The translations under genes and the position numbers were made by a program. DNA of 64,000 nt, taken from positions 186,001 to 250,000 of the forward strand of contig NZ_VTWH01000004.1 in assembly GCF_008369445.1 (NCBI RefSeq), given 5' to 3'. This DNA is from Aureimonas fodinaquatilis (lineage in GTDB: Bacteria; Pseudomonadota; Alphaproteobacteria; Rhizobiales; Rhizobiaceae). The notes under the pieces are model-generated. The model was not told the DNA's origin. It ran no database searches and saw only the letters and a program-made list of their open reading frames with translations. This document shows positions 62,584 to 64,000 of the stretch, piece by piece; the stretch's first letter is position 1, and every line of letters starts with the position of its first letter.

Positions 62584-63882
62584 TCAGCCAGAGGTTTTGG
62601 CAAAGCGGGCAAGCAGCTCGTTGCCTTCGGTCTCGATTGCCTTGAACGCATCTTCCACAGTGGTTTCACCTGCGAAAATCTTGTTGTATTCGCGCTCCAT
62701 CACCGAGCGGATCTGCGGATAAAATCCAAGGCGATAGCCTTTGGACCAGTCACCCTGTGGCAGCATCAACTGTTCCATGCCGACAGCAGCCACGGGCTTT
62801 TCATCATAATAGCCCTCAGCCTTGGCTTCGTCATAAGCGGCTTTGGTGATGGCCACATAGCCAGTTGCCTGATGGTAGAACTTCTGAATTTCAGTGCTGG
62901 TCAGGAAGCTGAAGAAGTCAGCCGAGCACTTGTTCTGGTCATCCGGCTTGCCAGCCATGGCAAACAAGGCAGCGCCACCAATGAAGCTTGCAGTTCCAGC
63001 ACCGTCGATTGCCTGCCAGAATGGCAGGAAGTCGGCAGAAAATGGCATTGTTGCAGTTTTGCTCAAGCCGCCGAACGACCCGGATGAGCCAATCCAGAGG
63101 GCAACCTTACCTTCTTCAAACGGCTTCTGATTATCGGACCAGCCAGCACCGTAATATTCGTACAGGCCAGCGTCCTTCCAGTCCTTCAGCTTCTGGAACA
63201 TCATGATCAGATTGGGATCGGTGGCATTGATGGTTGTGCCTTCGAAACCGTCATAACCATTGTTGTTTGAAGCGAACTGGATGTTCTGGCGCGAGAAAAA
63301 GTTCTCGGTGAACTGCCATGTCAACTGCGAAGCTGTCAGCGGAATATAGCCTGCCTCCTTCAGCTTCGGGGCAATGGTTTCAAACTCTTCCCAGGTCTTT
63401 GGAGCTTCAACACCGGCTTCTTCCAGCGCTTGCGTGTTGATGTACATGATAGGCGCGGATGAGTTGAACGGCATGCCGATGAATTTGCCGTCAGCATCTG
63501 CGTAGAAGTAGCGAATGCCATCAATAAAGTCGGCGCGATTGAAGTCGTGCCCGGCTTCAACAATCAGATCTTCCGCTGGAATGGTTGCGCCCTTGGCGCT
63601 GATGATGGTGGCGGCACCCGCATCAAACACCTGCAGGATGTTCGGCTGTTCGCCAGAGCGGAATGCAGCAATGCCGGATGCCAGCGCCTCTTCATATGTA
63701 CCCTTGGAAACGGGCGTGATGGCGCACGCATCCTGCGCAGCGTTAAACTTTTCGGCGACCTGATTGATAACCTGCTCGTTGGCGCCGCCCATTCCGTGCC
63801 ACCAGGTTATCTGCACCGGCTGTGCAAAAGCCGAGGTCGTCGTCATTGCCAGTACGCCCAGCGCGGAAAGGGTTTTTTTCAT
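62584..63882 (-). CDS. ugpB: Glycerol-3-phosphate-type ABC substrate-binding protein UgpB-like
   Basis: A 432-residue periplasmic protein from the ATG at 63882, which opens a signal peptide (KKTLSALGVLAMTTTSAFAQ) after AAGGA. It matches the UgpB family: ITWWHGMGGANEQVINQVAE, then IAAFRSGEQPNILQVFDAGA and GMPFNSSAPIMYINTQALEE, and a C-terminal GYRLGFYPQIRSVMEREYNK typical of UgpB. Family function is uptake of sn-glycerol-3-phosphate or glycerophosphodiesters. No clear Pho box was identified before it; a repeat element occupies its upstream region. Confidence 0.9.
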   Translation of the reverse strand: MKKTLSALGVLAMTTTSAFAQPVQITWWHGMGGANEQVINQVAEKFNAAQDACAITPVSKGTYEEALASGIAAFRSGEQPNILQVFDAGAATIISAKGATIPAEDLIVEAGHDFNRADFIDGIRYFYADADGKFIGMPFNSSAPIMYINTQALEEAGVEAPKTWEEFETIAPKLKEAGYIPLTASQLTWQFTENFFSRQNIQFASNNNGYDGFEGTTINATDPNLIMMFQKLKDWKDAGLYEYYGAGWSDNQKPFEEGKVALWIGSSGSFGGLSKTATMPFSADFLPFWQAIDGAGTASFIGGAALFAMAGKPDDQNKCSADFFSFLTSTEIQKFYHQATGYVAITKAAYDEAKAEGYYDEKPVAAVGMEQLMLPQGDWSKGYRLGFYPQIRSVMEREYNKIFAGETTVEDAFKAIETEGNELLARFAKTSG

Positions 63883-63904
63883 GAAGGAGTCCTTTTGGAT
63901 CAGG

Positions 63905-64000
63905 AGCATTTCCCGTTGAAACGACCGGTTCAACAGAAGGATAATGCGACAACAAAGGGTTAGACCGATTCAGATGATCGAAAGATCAAATGACGCGACC
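63905..64000. repeat. Dispersed palindromic repeat, copy C (cut by window edge)
   Basis: It aligns with the copy at 45.9 kb: CCCGTTGAAACG, GGTTCAACAGAAGGATAATG and CAGATGATCGAAAGATCA. In hairpin 2, TGATC (63975-63979), loop GAAA and GATCA (63984-63988) replace TGACC/GGTCA of copy B, a compensatory base change. It lies in the region upstream of ugpB and continues to the window end. Confidence 0.65.

Noticed and set aside
1-64000. CRISPR array, prophage, transposase, integrase or rRNA operon
   Set aside because: No regularly spaced direct repeats, phage or recombinase motifs, or rRNA sequence were seen on either strand.

Overview
This window looks like a chromosomal stretch of an alphaproteobacterium of the order Hyphomicrobiales (Rhizobiales). 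The main evidence is the block rpoD, dnaG, yqeY-like gene, carA, carB, greA and an LpcC/LpsB-type LPS-core glycosyltransferase (35.5-47.1 kb). As far as I recall, that neighbourhood is characteristic of rhizobia, Brucella and relatives. A SIMPL-domain protein close to Brucella BP26/Omp28, a rhizobial-type UDP-glucuronate epimerase, a lysidine-type tRNA-Ile(CAU) and many ABC importers fit the same picture. The genus cannot be named from the sequence alone. Coding density is high, with many ATGA start/stop overlaps.

Layout. 0-2.4 kb: a probable cyclic-nucleotide module (truncated cNMP-binding protein, metallo-beta-lactamase-fold hydrolase, class III cyclase). 2.4-10.0 kb (minus): a six-gene operon encoding a polysaccharide-deacetylase-like protein, a GNAT acetyltransferase and a complete Opp/Dpp-type importer. 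10.2-18.1 kb: surface-polysaccharide genes (UDP-glucose dehydrogenase, UDP-glucuronate 4-epimerase, a two-domain glycosyltransferase, a GT2, an AlgI-like MBOAT and an AlgJ/AlgX-like SGNH protein). A membrane acyltransferase at 22.3 kb may belong with them. 18.4-22.1 kb: an alpha/beta hydrolase with an NMT1/THI5-type ABC importer. 23.5-30.1 kb: an enolase-superfamily dehydratase with a MalEFGK-type importer, controlled by a divergent LacI regulator over a perfect 18-bp operator. 30.1-33.9 kb: accessory genes (membrane protein, methionine aminopeptidase paired with a ParD-like protein, glyoxalase-like fusion protein, HEPN-like protein with a gene remnant) ending at tRNA-Ile2.

34.0-47.1 kb holds the conserved housekeeping block. 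47.1-50.3 kb is a MacAB-type exporter, followed by an HSL-type esterase. 51.5-56.3 kb: a LysR regulator diverges from an operon of an ectoine-hydrolase/creatinase-like M24 enzyme plus a second NMT1-type importer. 56.4-58.6 kb: YigZ, a BaiN-type flavoprotein and a DUF1971 protein. 58.6-63.9 kb (minus): a ugpBAEC-like glycerol-3-phosphate importer whose last gene is an endonuclease/exonuclease/phosphatase-family protein.

The most unusual non-coding signal is a dispersed palindromic repeat present in at least five diverged copies (about 11.5, 24.6, 32.7, 45.9 and 63.9 kb). Its second hairpin shows compensatory base changes, and one copy is bounded by 10-bp inverted repeats. No CRISPR array, transposase, integrase, rRNA gene or recognisable riboswitch was seen. 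All comparisons are by eye; no database search or folding program was used.
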